Below are positions 26,474-36,805 of a DNA stretch of 64,000 bases, one piece after another. The first letter of the stretch is position 1; the number at the start of each line of letters is the position of its first letter. This stretch comes from Listeria cossartiae subsp. cossartiae. Its GTDB lineage: Bacteria; Bacillota; Bacilli; Lactobacillales; Listeriaceae. The position numbers and the translations under genes are program-made. The DNA lies in the NCBI RefSeq assembly GCF_014224155.1, contig NZ_JAASUI010000001.1:558001-622000 (forward strand). The letters run 5' to 3'. Under the pieces are notes generated by a model. That model saw only the letters and a program-made list of their open reading frames with translations, was not told where the DNA came from and ran no database searches.

Positions 26474-26512
26474 AAAATCCCTTCCAGTTTATCGAATTGG
26501 AGGGGATTTTTA
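26474..26512 (+). terminator. Terminator after the aldo-keto reductase gene
   Basis: AAAATCCCTTCCA pairs with the TTGGAGGGGATTTT arm ending at 26510, then T-rich sequence. Confidence 0.8.
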
Positions 26513-26544
26513 TGCTACAATAAACTAAAAAAAGAGGTTAACTG

Positions 26545-27513
26545 ATGGACGCAAAAACAATAATTGAAAACCGCTTTATAAATCAAAAATTAGGAGCATC
26601 ATCGTGGTGCGATTCCCCAGAAAAAATTGTCTATCATTTTGGTGCCATGCAATCGCAAAATTACGGACAGTCGCTTTGGGCTGTTGGAAGTAGAATGACG
26701 TCGCCTAGTGAGCTAGCTGTGAAAGAGGCAATTGATAATGGCGAAATTATCCGATCATGGCTATTGCGCGGAACTATTCATCTTTTTTCAGCCAAAGATT
26801 ATCACTGGATGATGGATTTAATTGCGCCTACGATAGATAAAATATGTAAACCATATCGGGCGAAGTTAGGTTTAACCGACGAAGTACTCGAGAAGGCTAC
26901 CGAAGTCGTTACGGCATTTGTTGCGGAACAAGCGAGTACTAGAAAAGATTTAGCGGCACATTTAGCGACATTAGATTTACCAAGCGCCGGAATTCCTTTT
27001 GCCCAGCTGTTAGTTTATTTAAGCTCGCGAAAAGTCATTTGTTCAGGTCCAGATGAATCTTTTAGAAATACGAAACATATTCCAGCCGATACGCATCATT
27101 TCACGCGCGAAGAAGCAATAAAAGAACTAGCGAAACGGTACATCCAAAGCCACGCACCAGCAACGTTAAAAGATTTTTGTTTTTGGTCGGGGTTAAATGT
27201 GACGGATGCTAAAATAGGATTAGCAGATATGCCTAAATGCGGCGATTATTACATAACAACATTGGTTGAAAATAGCGATATGCCAGGTACTATTCCGCTC
27301 GCTGGTTTTGATGAATGGATTATTGGCTACCGCGACCGTTCAGTTGTATTACCGGAAATTTGGCACGATGAAATTATTACGAAAAACGGTATTTTCAGAC
27401 CGGCGATCATTACAGATGGAGAAGTAGTCGGGAAATGGGAAAAACCGAAAAAAAGTGCTGAATTAGAAGGAGATTACTGGGACCGTTACATCCAGTTTCG
27501 AAATATGCTATAG
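26545..27513 (+). CDS. Winged-helix DNA-binding protein (HTH_42, AlkX/YcaQ-related)
   Basis: 322 residues. The pattern GAMQSQNYGQSLWAVGSRM followed by IIRSWLLRGTIHLFSAKDYHWM is that of the DUF1006/HTH_42 family, which includes the DNA glycosylases AlkX (YcaQ) and AlkZ with their QxQ/QxD motif (here QSQN). A C-terminal segment, FRPAIITDGEVVGKWEK, matches the family's beta core. Many members have unknown activity, so glycosylase function is only possible. It precedes mvaA by 40 bp without a clear terminator. Confidence 0.78.
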   Translation: MDAKTIIENRFINQKLGASSWCDSPEKIVYHFGAMQSQNYGQSLWAVGSRMTSPSELAVKEAIDNGEIIRSWLLRGTIHLFSAKDYHWMMDLIAPTIDKICKPYRAKLGLTDEVLEKATEVVTAFVAEQASTRKDLAAHLATLDLPSAGIPFAQLLVYLSSRKVICSGPDESFRNTKHIPADTHHFTREEAIKELAKRYIQSHAPATLKDFCFWSGLNVTDAKIGLADMPKCGDYYITTLVENSDMPGTIPLAGFDEWIIGYRDRSVVLPEIWHDEIITKNGIFRPAIITDGEVVGKWEKPKKSAELEGDYWDRYIQFRNML

Positions 27514-27553
27514 TCAATTAGGTGGATAAATTTTAATTTGAGGTGATTAAGCA

Positions 27554-28834
27554 ATGAATGCTTTTGATAAATTTTATAAAAAAACAGTAGCAGAACGCCA
27601 TGCCATTTTGGCCGAATATGCGGACTTAAATGAAGAAGAACAAGCATTTTTAGCTTCTACAGGGGCGCTTTCTTTCGATAAAGCGAATCATATGATTGAA
27701 AACACAATTGGTATTTATTCGCTGCCGCTTGGTTTAGGGATGAATATGCTCTTAAATGGCAAATCCTACGTTGTTCCAATGGCGATGGAAGAACCATCCG
27801 TTGTAGCCGCACAAAGCGCTGGAGCCAAACTTATTGCGCAAAATGGCGGGATAACAGGTAGTGCAACGAAGCGGAAAATGATTGGGCAAATAGAGTTGAT
27901 TTCCGTTCCTGATATCCAAAGTGCTAAAGAAAACGTCATCGCGAATCAAGAGAAGCTCATCGCTATCGCAAACCAAGCCCATCCGTCTTTACAAAAGCGT
28001 GGTGGTGGGGCGGTTGAGCTTCAAGTTAGAACAGCGCAAACTGCTAGCGATGAAACATTATTTATCGTTCATTTACTCGTAGATACCCAAGAAGCAATGG
28101 GCGCCAATATGGTCAATACTATGGTTGAAACGTTAGCGCCAGAATTAGAAGCGTTAACTGCTGGGAAAGCCAATATGCGCATTTTATCCAATTTAGTAGA
28201 TGAAGCGACCGCGACTGCGATTTGTCGTATAAACCCAGCAAGCTTAGCGACCAAAACTCAGAGCGGCGAATGGGTGCGTGACCGAATCATTGCGGCGTAT
28301 GAATTTGCCGATGCCGACATTTACCGAGCTGCAACCCACAATAAAGGAATTATGAATGGCATTGATGCAGTAATTATGGCGTTTGGAAATGATTGGCGTG
28401 CGGTAGAAGCAGCAAGCCACGCATATGCCGCCCGCTCAGGAAGCTATAAACCGATGACTAAGTGGTCCAAAGATGCGGAAGGATACTTAGTTGGCGAATT
28501 GACTTTACCGATGCCAGTGGCCTTTGTAGGTGGTTCCATTGGTATCCATCCAATTGCGACACTGTCGAAAAAAATTGCTCGCGTCGAATCTGCAAAAGAA
28601 TTAGCAATGTTAGTATGCGCCGTTGGTTTAACTCAAAATCTAGCTGCTTTAAAAGCACTCGTAACAGAAGGAATTCAACGTGGTCATATGTCGTTACAAG
28701 CCAAATCGCTTGCCATGACAGCTGGTGCAGAAGCGGATGAAATCGAAAAAGTAGCGACATTTTTACAAGAAAGCAAGCAATTGAATGTCGTTGCCGCAAA
28801 AGAATTTATTGCCAAATTACGCAGTGAAAAATAA
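27554..28834 (+). CDS. mvaA: Hydroxymethylglutaryl-CoA reductase, class II
   Basis: 426 residues, the class II (degradative-type sequence, biosynthetic in Gram-positive cocci and Listeria) length. Motifs: ENTIGIYSLPLG, PMAMEEPSVVAAQS with the catalytic Glu, NKGIMNGIDAV with the Lys/Asn and Asp, and GGSIGIHP with the Asn/Ile binding loop. It reduces HMG-CoA to mevalonate for isopentenyl diphosphate by the mevalonate route; Listeria carries both mevalonate and MEP pathways. GAGGTGAT lies before the ATG. Other mevalonate genes are not in this window. Confidence 0.93.
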   Translation: MNAFDKFYKKTVAERHAILAEYADLNEEEQAFLASTGALSFDKANHMIENTIGIYSLPLGLGMNMLLNGKSYVVPMAMEEPSVVAAQSAGAKLIAQNGGITGSATKRKMIGQIELISVPDIQSAKENVIANQEKLIAIANQAHPSLQKRGGGAVELQVRTAQTASDETLFIVHLLVDTQEAMGANMVNTMVETLAPELEALTAGKANMRILSNLVDEATATAICRINPASLATKTQSGEWVRDRIIAAYEFADADIYRAATHNKGIMNGIDAVIMAFGNDWRAVEAASHAYAARSGSYKPMTKWSKDAEGYLVGELTLPMPVAFVGGSIGIHPIATLSKKIARVESAKELAMLVCAVGLTQNLAALKALVTEGIQRGHMSLQAKSLAMTAGAEADEIEKVATFLQESKQLNVVAAKEFIAKLRSEK

Positions 28835-29032
28835 AGTGGTTTGTTAAGCCCGTCTTTACAAAAACTTAACAATACATTCGGAACGTGATAAAGCCTTTAG
28901 TATCAACAACTTTCAGAGATTTACTTGGATTTCCCTTTACAAAATAAAAAAAAGTTATTTACGTTGCTTTTACTTTCTTTTATGATGAAAAAAGAGTGAA
29001 ATTACAAGATTACAAACAAAAAGGAGATTTTC

Positions 29033-30667
29033 ATGGGAGACATAAATATTCAGCAGATGATTTTTCAATTTATCGGAGGACTTGGAATTTTTCTTTTCGG
29101 TATAAAATATATGGGAGACGGACTGCAAATGGCAGCCGGCGACAGACTCCGCGATATTTTAGATAAGTATACAACGAATCCTTTTATGGGTGTACTTGCC
29201 GGAATTTTAGTTACCGTATTAATTCAAAGTAGCTCTGGTACGACTGTTTTGACGGTCGGATTAGTAAGTGCCGGATTTATGACGTTAAAACAGGCAATTG
29301 GTGTTATCATGGGGGCGAACATCGGAACAACCGTTACCGCCTTTATTATTGGGATTAAGCTATCCGAATACTCTTTACCAATAATTGCTGTTGGTGCAGT
29401 ACTTTTATTCTTCTTTAAAAATCATAAAGTGAAAAATATCGGCCAAGTATTCTTTGGTTTTGGTGCATTGTTTTATGGTTTAGATTTGATGGGGCAAGGG
29501 ATGAAACCTCTTGCTGGAATGGAATCTTTCCACGAATTAACTGCTCAAATGAGTACGAATCCGTTCTTAGGTTTGTTAATCGGAACGATCTTCACGGCGG
29601 TTGTGCAGTCTTCTAGTGCGACCATCGGGATTTTACAAGAACTATACGGCCAAGGTGCGATTGATCTTCAAGCAGCCTTACCGGTTCTATTTGGGGACAA
29701 CATTGGTACAACTATCACAGCTGTTCTTGCGGCAATTGGTGCGAGTGTTGCAGCGAAACGTGCAGCAGCGACACACGTTATCTTTAACTTAGTCGGCGCC
29801 GTCATTTTCATGCTAATACTGCCACTATTTACGTCACTGGTTTCCTACTTACAAGGACTGTTTGGATTGAATCCAGAAATGACGATTGCCGTCGCACACG
29901 GAACGTTTAACGTAACAAATACCTTTATCCAATTCTGGTTCATCGGTGCGTTTGCTTGGCTTGTAACAAAACTTATTCCAGGCGACGACTCACGAATTGA
30001 TTATAAAACAAAACATTTAGATACGAACTTAATCGATCAATCACCAGGTATTGCACTTGAAATGGCTCGCGAAGAAACACTTCGTATGGCTGATTACGCA
30101 AAATTTGGTTTACAAGAAGCAAGACAATATTTGGTTAACCGGGAATCGAAACACGCGGAGTCCACTATTCAAGTAGAAGAAGCCGTGAACAATTTAGACC
30201 GAAAAATCACTGAGTATTTGACGAAAATTTCATCTGTTGCTTTAACAAACAACGAAACAGAAGAACACGCGCTGATGCTTGATACCGTTCGCGATATCGA
30301 ACGCGTTGGTGATCACATGGAAAATATCGTCGAAAACATTGATCAACTAATTAAAAATAAAGCAAAAATGTCCGAAGAAGCTTCCGAGCAATTAATCGAA
30401 ATGTTTGAACTGACAACAGCGAATTTCGAACGTGCAGTAAAAGCAATGCATAAAAAAGATCGCTCGCTTGCAGAAGAAACTATTTTAGTAGAAAAAGATA
30501 TCGACAAAGCAGAACGTCGACTACGTAAAAGTCATATCCGCCGTCTAAATGAAGGCAAATGCCAAGTCGTTAGCGGGATTTTATACATCGATATCGTTAG
30601 TGATTTAGAGCGAATCGGCGACCATGCAAACAACATCGCAGAGTCTGTTTTAGAATTAAATGAATAA
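29033..30667 (+). CDS. Na+/phosphate cotransporter family protein with PhoU-like domain
   Basis: 544 residues: two Na_Pi_cotrans repeats across the membrane (VTVLIQSSSGTTVLT near residue 65 and FTAVVQSSSATIG near 190, the QSSS substrate motifs), further helices to about 320, then a cytosolic four-helix PhoU-like domain (about 345-544, with RDIERVGDHMENI and SDLERIGDHANNI). It is an NptA/YjbB-type phosphate carrier. GGAG lies seven bases before the ATG. Monocistronic, with a terminator after. Confidence 0.9.
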   Translation: MGDINIQQMIFQFIGGLGIFLFGIKYMGDGLQMAAGDRLRDILDKYTTNPFMGVLAGILVTVLIQSSSGTTVLTVGLVSAGFMTLKQAIGVIMGANIGTTVTAFIIGIKLSEYSLPIIAVGAVLLFFFKNHKVKNIGQVFFGFGALFYGLDLMGQGMKPLAGMESFHELTAQMSTNPFLGLLIGTIFTAVVQSSSATIGILQELYGQGAIDLQAALPVLFGDNIGTTITAVLAAIGASVAAKRAAATHVIFNLVGAVIFMLILPLFTSLVSYLQGLFGLNPEMTIAVAHGTFNVTNTFIQFWFIGAFAWLVTKLIPGDDSRIDYKTKHLDTNLIDQSPGIALEMAREETLRMADYAKFGLQEARQYLVNRESKHAESTIQVEEAVNNLDRKITEYLTKISSVALTNNETEEHALMLDTVRDIERVGDHMENIVENIDQLIKNKAKMSEEASEQLIEMFELTTANFERAVKAMHKKDRSLAEETILVEKDIDKAERRLRKSHIRRLNEGKCQVVSGILYIDIVSDLERIGDHANNIAESVLELNE

Positions 30668-30670
30668 AAG

Positions 30671-30714
30671 TAAAAAGAAACTAGCTTAATTTTCCAGCTA
30701 GTTTCTTTTTTTTT
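30671..30714 (+). terminator. Terminator
   Basis: AAAGAAACTAGCT pairs with AGCTAGTTTCTTT, followed by eight Ts. Confidence 0.88.
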
Positions 30715-30751
30715 GTTAAAAATCTACACTTTTACTAGTCCTTGTGAAGCA

Positions 30752-30780
30752 TTGAGTATAAACGGATAGTGGTGTAAAAT
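30752..30780 (+). promoter_or_regulatory. Sigma-A promoter of nifJ
   Basis: TTGAGT (30752-30757), 17 bases, TAAAAT (30775-30780), ending 43 bases before the nifJ ATG. Confidence 0.6.
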
Positions 30781-30823
30781 AAGAATGGTTATAAAACTAG
30801 AATGACTGGAAGTGTTGAGTCTT

Positions 30824-33800
30824 ATGCGAAATAGAAAAACAATGGATGGAAACACAGCCGCAGCTTATATTTCTTATGCATTTACGGAAGTTGCAGCTAT
30901 CTATCCGATTACCCCTTCCTCCACCATGGCTGAACTCGTGGACGAATGGTCATCAAAAAACAAGAAAAATTTATTTAATGAACCTGTAAAAGTAGTAGAA
31001 ATGCAGTCAGAAGCAGGGGCAGCAGGAACCGTTCACGGATCACTTCAAGCAGGCGCGCTAACAAGTACATACACAGCGAGCCAAGGTTTACTTTTAATGA
31101 TTCCGAATATGTACAAAATTGCTGGTGAACTATTACCAACTGTTTTCCACGTTTCTGCAAGAACGATTTCGGCGGCATCGCTGAATATTTTTGGCGATCA
31201 TAGTGACGTCATGGCAGCGCGCCAAACTGGCTTTGCGATGTTAGCAGAAGGTTCCGTTCAAGAAGTAATGGACTTGTCTGCCGTTGCTCATCTGGCCTCC
31301 CTAAAAGGAAGTTTGCCATTTTTAAACTTCTTTGACGGTTTCCGGACGAGCCATGAATTGCAAAAAATCGAAGTGCTCGAATATGATGAATTAGAAAATT
31401 TACTCGACAAAGAGGCGTTGCAACAATTTAGAAATCGTGCAATGACGCCAAACAACCCTAAAACATTAGGTTCGAACCAAAATCCAGATATCTTTTTCCA
31501 ACAAAGAGAAACTGTGAACCGCTATTACGAGGAAATTCCTAGCATTGTTCAAAATTACATGCAAGAAATTAATCAGCTGCGTGGTACAGATTATGACTTG
31601 GTAAATTATTACGGTGCAGAAGATGCGACTGATGTTATTGTGGCGATGGGCTCCGTAACCCCAGTCATTGAGCAAGTGATTGATTACTTAACGGCGCAAG
31701 GCAAAAAAGTCGGCTTGCTGAATATTCGCTTATATCGTCCTTTCCCAGCCGAAAACTTTTTAGCGAAACTACCGAGAACAGTAGAACGTGTGGCTGTTTT
31801 AGACCGGACGAAAGAACCTGGATCTGGCGGCGAACCACTTTTACTCGATGTGCAAAGTGTGCTGTATGATAGTGAAACGCGTCCACTAGTGATTGGCGGT
31901 AGATATGGCTTAGGTTCAAAAGATGTTACACCAGACCAGATTCTCGGTGTTTATTCGCACCTAATGACCGAAAAACCAAAACCGCGCTTTACGATTGGGA
32001 TTACGGATGATATTACGAATTTATCAATCGAAAATGCAGGACCAAGCGACCTAACTTCGGAAAAAACGTTCCAATGCAAATTCTGGGGCTTCGGTTCGGA
32101 TGGAACAGTTGGCGCAAATAAAGCCGCAATCAAAATTATTGGCGATAACACTGATTTATACGCGCAAGGTTACTTTTCCTACGACTCGAAAAAATCAGGC
32201 GGGCTAACCGTTTCACATTTACGCTTCGGTGAAAAACGGATTCGTTCCGCTTACCTAATTCAACAAGCAGATTTTGTTTCCTGCTCCACCTCGGCCTATT
32301 TACGTTCGTATGATTTATTAAAAGGCTTAAAACCGGGCGGAACATTCTTGCTTAATACGATTTGGGAAGGCGAGCAGTTAGAACGTCATTTACCAGCTGC
32401 CATGCGTGAATATATCGCGAAAAACAATATCCAATTTTATACATTAAACGCAATGAGAATTGCTGGAGAAGCAGGGCTTGGTAGAAGAATTAATACCGTC
32501 ATGCAAACCGCCTTTTTCCAAGTGACCGACATTTTACCGTTCGAAAAAGCATTGGCTGACTTAAAAGAATCGGCTATCGCAACTTACGGGAAAAAAGATA
32601 TGGCAGTTGCGGAGAAAAATATTCTCGCGATGGACCAAACAGTCGCCAATTTGCATAAAGTGGAAGTTCCTGATAGCTGGGCGAATCCAGTTGTCACAGC
32701 TGAAACAAACGCAACTACTGAAAAGCCAGCTTACGTCCAAAATATTCTGGAACCAGTGAACCGTTTAGAAGGGGACAATCTAACTGTTGGCGATTTAATT
32801 TCTAATGGCATGGTTAGTGGCGCATATCCTCCGGGAACAGCAGCTTACGAAAAACGTGGGATTGCCCTCGAAGTCCCTGAATGGATTTCGGAAAACTGTA
32901 CGATGTGTAATGAATGTGCCTTTGTTTGTCCACATGCAGCAATTCGTCCTATTTTAACGGATGAGGAAGAAATGGAATCTGCTCCAGAAGGCTTTATGAC
33001 ACGTGAAATGCGCGGAAAAGACGGTCTTCGTTATCGTATCCAAGTGTCTCCAATGGATTGCACGGGCTGTAATTTATGTGCGGAAACGTGCCCAGCGAAA
33101 GAAAAAGCGCTTGTAATGAAACCTTTTGAAGAAGTTGCTGCCAAAGAAAATCCGAATTGGTCATTTGCAATTAATGTCAAACCGAAGAAAAATCCCGGCA
33201 AGAAAAATACGGTTCCCGGTAGTCAATTTGAACAACCGTTACTTGAGTTCTCCGGAGCATGTGCGGGTTGTGGTGAAACACCTTATGTTAAATTATTAAC
33301 GCAAATGTTCGGCGACCGAATGATGATTGCCAATGCGACTGGCTGTTCCTCGATTTGGGGCGCATCAGCACCAGCAACACCGTATACTGTCAATGACAAA
33401 GGACATGGCCCGGCTTGGGGAAATTCACTTTTAGAAGACAATGCGGAATATGGTTACGGTATGTATTTAGCGAACCAAACGATGCGCAAAGCTTTAAACA
33501 ATAAAGTGACACAAGTCCTTGCAGAAGAATCCATCTCAGCGACTTTACGTGAAGCGTTGGTCGATTGGCAAACGCAAATGGATGTTTCAGAAGATACGCG
33601 CGAACGAGCAGAAGCTTTACAACTTGCACTGCTTAGTGAAATGGGAGGCAATCCAGCGCTCGAATCGATTTATAACGACCGCGAATTATTTATTAAACGT
33701 TCACAGTGGATGCTGGGCGGGGATGGCTGGGCTTATGACATCGGCTTCGGAGGAATTGACCACGTGTTAGCATCAGGTGAAGACGTAAACATTTTTGTAA

Positions 33801-34474
33801 TGGATAATGAAGTTTACTCGAACACCGGCGGACAGTCATCGAAAGCTACACCAACCGCAGCAATTGCCAAATTTGCTTCAGGCGGAAAATCTGTCGGCAA
33901 AAAAGATCTCGGTATTATGGCGATGAGTTATGGAAATATCTATGTAGCTCAAATTGCGATGGGAGCGAATAAACGCCAAACCTTAAAAGCGATTGAAGAA
34001 GCGGAAGCGTATCCGGGACCATCATTAATTATTGCTTATACACCATGTATTAATCACGGTATATCAAGTGGTATGAAAACGATGCTAAGTGAAACGCAAA
34101 AAGCAGTAGAATGCGGCTACTGGAGCTTGTATCGTTACAATCCAGCACTAGAAGAAAAAGGCAAAAATCCAATGACGATGGATTACAAAAAAGTTGATTT
34201 TGATCAATTTGAAGATTTCCTTAAACGCGAAACACGTTATTCAGCGTTATATAAAGCCAATCCGGAAGTAGCAACCAAGCTATCCGAGAAAACCCGTTTA
34301 GATGCAGAGAAACGCTTTAAACGCTATGCTACAATGGCAGGGCTTGATTTAGAAAAAATATTAAAGAAAAAAGAAGTCACAGAAGAAGTGGCAAAAGCGC
34401 CGGTTGATGATGAACGAGCAGCGAGAAAAGCTGCGCGGGAAGCGAGAAGATTAGCGCGCGAACAAGGTAAATAA
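30824..34474 (+). CDS. nifJ: Pyruvate:ferredoxin (flavodoxin) oxidoreductase NifJ
   Basis: 1216 residues, the full single-chain PFOR: pyruvate-binding domain I (AAAYISYAFTEVAAIYPITPSS), domain II (VIVAMGSVTPVIEQV), the gamma domain with GRYGLGSKDVTP, two 4Fe-4S clusters (CTMCNECAFVCP and CTGCNLCAETCP), and the C-terminal thiamine pyrophosphate domain (CAGCGETPYVKL, GGDGWAYDIGFGGIDHVL, DNEVYSNTGGQ). It oxidises pyruvate and CoA to acetyl-CoA, CO2 and reduced ferredoxin or flavodoxin in anoxic conditions. ATG 30824 has GGAAG at 11 bases; GTG 30812 overlaps that site and is rejected. Confidence 0.95.
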   Translation: MRNRKTMDGNTAAAYISYAFTEVAAIYPITPSSTMAELVDEWSSKNKKNLFNEPVKVVEMQSEAGAAGTVHGSLQAGALTSTYTASQGLLLMIPNMYKIAGELLPTVFHVSARTISAASLNIFGDHSDVMAARQTGFAMLAEGSVQEVMDLSAVAHLASLKGSLPFLNFFDGFRTSHELQKIEVLEYDELENLLDKEALQQFRNRAMTPNNPKTLGSNQNPDIFFQQRETVNRYYEEIPSIVQNYMQEINQLRGTDYDLVNYYGAEDATDVIVAMGSVTPVIEQVIDYLTAQGKKVGLLNIRLYRPFPAENFLAKLPRTVERVAVLDRTKEPGSGGEPLLLDVQSVLYDSETRPLVIGGRYGLGSKDVTPDQILGVYSHLMTEKPKPRFTIGITDDITNLSIENAGPSDLTSEKTFQCKFWGFGSDGTVGANKAAIKIIGDNTDLYAQGYFSYDSKKSGGLTVSHLRFGEKRIRSAYLIQQADFVSCSTSAYLRSYDLLKGLKPGGTFLLNTIWEGEQLERHLPAAMREYIAKNNIQFYTLNAMRIAGEAGLGRRINTVMQTAFFQVTDILPFEKALADLKESAIATYGKKDMAVAEKNILAMDQTVANLHKVEVPDSWANPVVTAETNATTEKPAYVQNILEPVNRLEGDNLTVGDLISNGMVSGAYPPGTAAYEKRGIALEVPEWISENCTMCNECAFVCPHAAIRPILTDEEEMESAPEGFMTREMRGKDGLRYRIQVSPMDCTGCNLCAETCPAKEKALVMKPFEEVAAKENPNWSFAINVKPKKNPGKKNTVPGSQFEQPLLEFSGACAGCGETPYVKLLTQMFGDRMMIANATGCSSIWGASAPATPYTVNDKGHGPAWGNSLLEDNAEYGYGMYLANQTMRKALNNKVTQVLAEESISATLREALVDWQTQMDVSEDTRERAEALQLALLSEMGGNPALESIYNDRELFIKRSQWMLGGDGWAYDIGFGGIDHVLASGEDVNIFVMDNEVYSNTGGQSSKATPTAAIAKFASGGKSVGKKDLGIMAMSYGNIYVAQIAMGANKRQTLKAIEEAEAYPGPSLIIAYTPCINHGISSGMKTMLSETQKAVECGYWSLYRYNPALEEKGKNPMTMDYKKVDFDQFEDFLKRETRYSALYKANPEVATKLSEKTRLDAEKRFKRYATMAGLDLEKILKKKEVTEEVAKAPVDDERAARKAAREARRLAREQGK

Positions 34475-34510
34475 AAAGAAGGTCCAGACAACTCTGGACC
34501 TTCTTTTTTG
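34475..34510 (+). terminator. Terminator of nifJ
   Basis: AAGAAGGTCCAGA pairs with TCTGGACCTTCTT, then TTTT. Confidence 0.88.
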
Positions 34511-34721
34511 CTTTTGATCTGTGGGAATCAGAAGCGATGTGGGAATGAATAGATATTCTCTTATGAATGTTATTAAGAAATAACTACTATTTAAATATAA
34601 CTTTTTTTCGGGGAAGATGCACTAGCTAAATTAAGGCGTCAAGATATAATTGAGTGTTAGTTGTTGCAGCCCAACCTCTTTGACACTTGTGAAAGTTTTA
34701 TGACAATTCCAAACACTATAA

Positions 34722-36683
34722 TTACCGATTTTCATGAAGCAAACCATTGCGGTAAGCTTCTAGTAGCAATTTTAAATCCCGAGCCTGCTCAGTGAGTTTT
34801 GCCCCAATATCCGTGTCCCTAACGCGTTTACGATTGATTTCCATTTCGATGACTTGGCGGGTCGAGAGAATGTCGGTTTCGTTTTTAATCGCATCCTCTT
34901 TCGTAGTAAACGGCTGGTGACTTACTAATTGCAATCCATAACTATTAAATAGCAACGTATATCCAGCTAAGCTTGTTTCTTTGTGATAAGCTTTGGCAAA
35001 TCCACCATCAATCACGAGCATTTTTCCATTAGCTTTAATCGGACTTTCCCCTTTGCCTTCTTTGACAGGAGTATGCCCATTGATAATATGTCCGCATTCA
35101 CCATCAAGCCCAAATTCTTCCAAAATCTGCTTGCAAATCCGCTCATCATTCCGCAATTTATAGTAAGGATTTTTTTCCTCGGTATGTGTTTCCTTTTCCG
35201 CAACAAAGTAACGCTCAAAGGTCGTCATTTCACTTTTGCCAAATAACGAAGAAATAGCGCCAGTCCATAAATACCAAACGATATCACAAGCATATTTTTT
35301 CTCTTTCGTTCCTGGAGGGCGGACATATGCTTCACGAGTAAGTATTTCAAATTGCTCCAAAAGTTCTCTGCCAGCATAATTCTCACCGCGTAGTTTCATC
35401 TCCATAAAACTCCCATCCTCATGTAGCGGAATGCAGCCATGATAGAGCAAATTGCCATTATAAGTCAAAAACATGCTACCTTTCGAATATAAAAATTGCA
35501 CGTGTTTTTGCAATCTCCGACAATTTTTAAAAGCAGCGGTAATTTTTTCAATCAGCTCTTTTTCCGCGTTAGTAAGTTTGTATGGATTTTCTGGATCAAT
35601 CGTCGGGAAATGCGTATCTAGTAGCGTGTAATCTTTGCTTTTTAAATGAATAGTCCCATGTTGATAGTCGATAAAATCCAGCAGTAGGCGATGTTCCATA
35701 TTAAATTCTTTGCGGCGATGAATGATTTCGCCTTCTAATTTAAACTGGATAATTGAAATAGCTTTGTGCATCCGAGCAATTTGCGTGATTTCCGCGTTGC
35801 TATAGTCGATATTGTCTTCATTTTTCGGTTGGAAATACGTACAAGGATCATCTTTATACACTTCATCGGCAAAAAGGGCGAGTGGACGAAGTGAAATGCC
35901 ATAACTGTCTTCTAAAATATCTAAATTCAAATAGCGAGCGGAGATGCGAATAACGTTAGCGGCACAAACGCGGGAACCACTAGCTGCACCCATCCATAAA
36001 ATATCATGGTTACCCCACTGGAAATCGAGCGAATGGTAATTCATCAACGTATCCATAATTTTATCTGGATAAGGTCCACGGTCGTAAACATCGCCAACGA
36101 TATGCAAGTGATCAACAACCAATTGTTGAATAAGCCGGGAGAGGGCGCTAATAAATTCCTCCGCACGACCAAGCGAAATAATATGTTGCAAAATTTCTTC
36201 ATAGTAAAGCTTTTTATCGTCTTCATTGTAATTTTCATGCAGTAATTCTTCTAATATGTAGGCAAAATCTTCTGGCATCGCTTTTCTCACTTTGGAACGG
36301 GTATATTTAGAGGCAACATACTGGCACAACTCAATCAAACGAAAAAGGGTTGTCCGATACCAAGCGTGTAAATCTTCCGTTTCACTAGCAATTAAATCCA
36401 TCTTTTCCTCGGGATAGTAAATCAATGTACTAAGTGAATTAATCTCCGCATCGTTTAACTCCGCACCAAAAATATCGCGAATTTTCCGTTTCACAACACC
36501 AGAACCATTACGCAAAACTTGTTCAAAAGCGCTATATTCCCCGTGTACATCACTTAAAAAATGCTCGGTTCCTTTTGGAAGATTCATAATTGCTTCGAGG
36601 TTAATAATTTCTGTAGCAGTATTCGCAATGGTAGGGTATTCTTTTGCTAACAATTGTAAATATTTCATATCAATAGCTTTCAC
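34722..36683 (-). CDS. fbp: Fructose-1,6-bisphosphatase, class III
   Basis: 653 residues, the Firmicute class III enzyme (metallophosphoesterase fold). Metal motifs are visible: [29 protein letters not shown] and [15 protein letters not shown]. It makes fructose-6-phosphate in gluconeogenesis, is Mn2+-dependent and cytosolic. The start is chosen as GTG 36683 (MKAIDMKYL) because AGGAGG lies 10 bases before it; the frame is open to 36737 but that extension has no ribosome site. Corresponds to lmo0830. Monocistronic. Confidence 0.94.
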   Translation of the reverse strand: MKAIDMKYLQLLAKEYPTIANTATEIINLEAIMNLPKGTEHFLSDVHGEYSAFEQVLRNGSGVVKRKIRDIFGAELNDAEINSLSTLIYYPEEKMDLIASETEDLHAWYRTTLFRLIELCQYVASKYTRSKVRKAMPEDFAYILEELLHENYNEDDKKLYYEEILQHIISLGRAEEFISALSRLIQQLVVDHLHIVGDVYDRGPYPDKIMDTLMNYHSLDFQWGNHDILWMGAASGSRVCAANVIRISARYLNLDILEDSYGISLRPLALFADEVYKDDPCTYFQPKNEDNIDYSNAEITQIARMHKAISIIQFKLEGEIIHRRKEFNMEHRLLLDFIDYQHGTIHLKSKDYTLLDTHFPTIDPENPYKLTNAEKELIEKITAAFKNCRRLQKHVQFLYSKGSMFLTYNGNLLYHGCIPLHEDGSFMEMKLRGENYAGRELLEQFEILTREAYVRPPGTKEKKYACDIVWYLWTGAISSLFGKSEMTTFERYFVAEKETHTEEKNPYYKLRNDERICKQILEEFGLDGECGHIINGHTPVKEGKGESPIKANGKMLVIDGGFAKAYHKETSLAGYTLLFNSYGLQLVSHQPFTTKEDAIKNETDILSTRQVIEMEINRKRVRDTDIGAKLTEQARDLKLLLEAYRNGLLHENR

Positions 36684-36774
36684 CAGACTATTGCCTCCTT
36701 TTTTAATTGGTATAGCTATTATATTTCTTGAAAGCAACTATGGCAAACGTTTTGTTTTGTAATTGGTCTATACA

Positions 36775-36805
36775 AAAAAGACGAGCCAAAGCCCGCCTTA
36801 GAAAA
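36775..36805 (-). terminator. Terminator of the AEC transporter gene
   Basis: On the minus strand GGCGGGC pairs with GCTCGTC (two G-U pairs) across a three-base TTT loop, then six Ts. It overlaps the last codons of the gene. Confidence 0.65.

Noticed and set aside
31466..33770. Opposite- and same-strand ORFs within nifJ
   Set aside because: The PFOR reading frame is continuous with all cofactor motifs; the others lack initiation signals.
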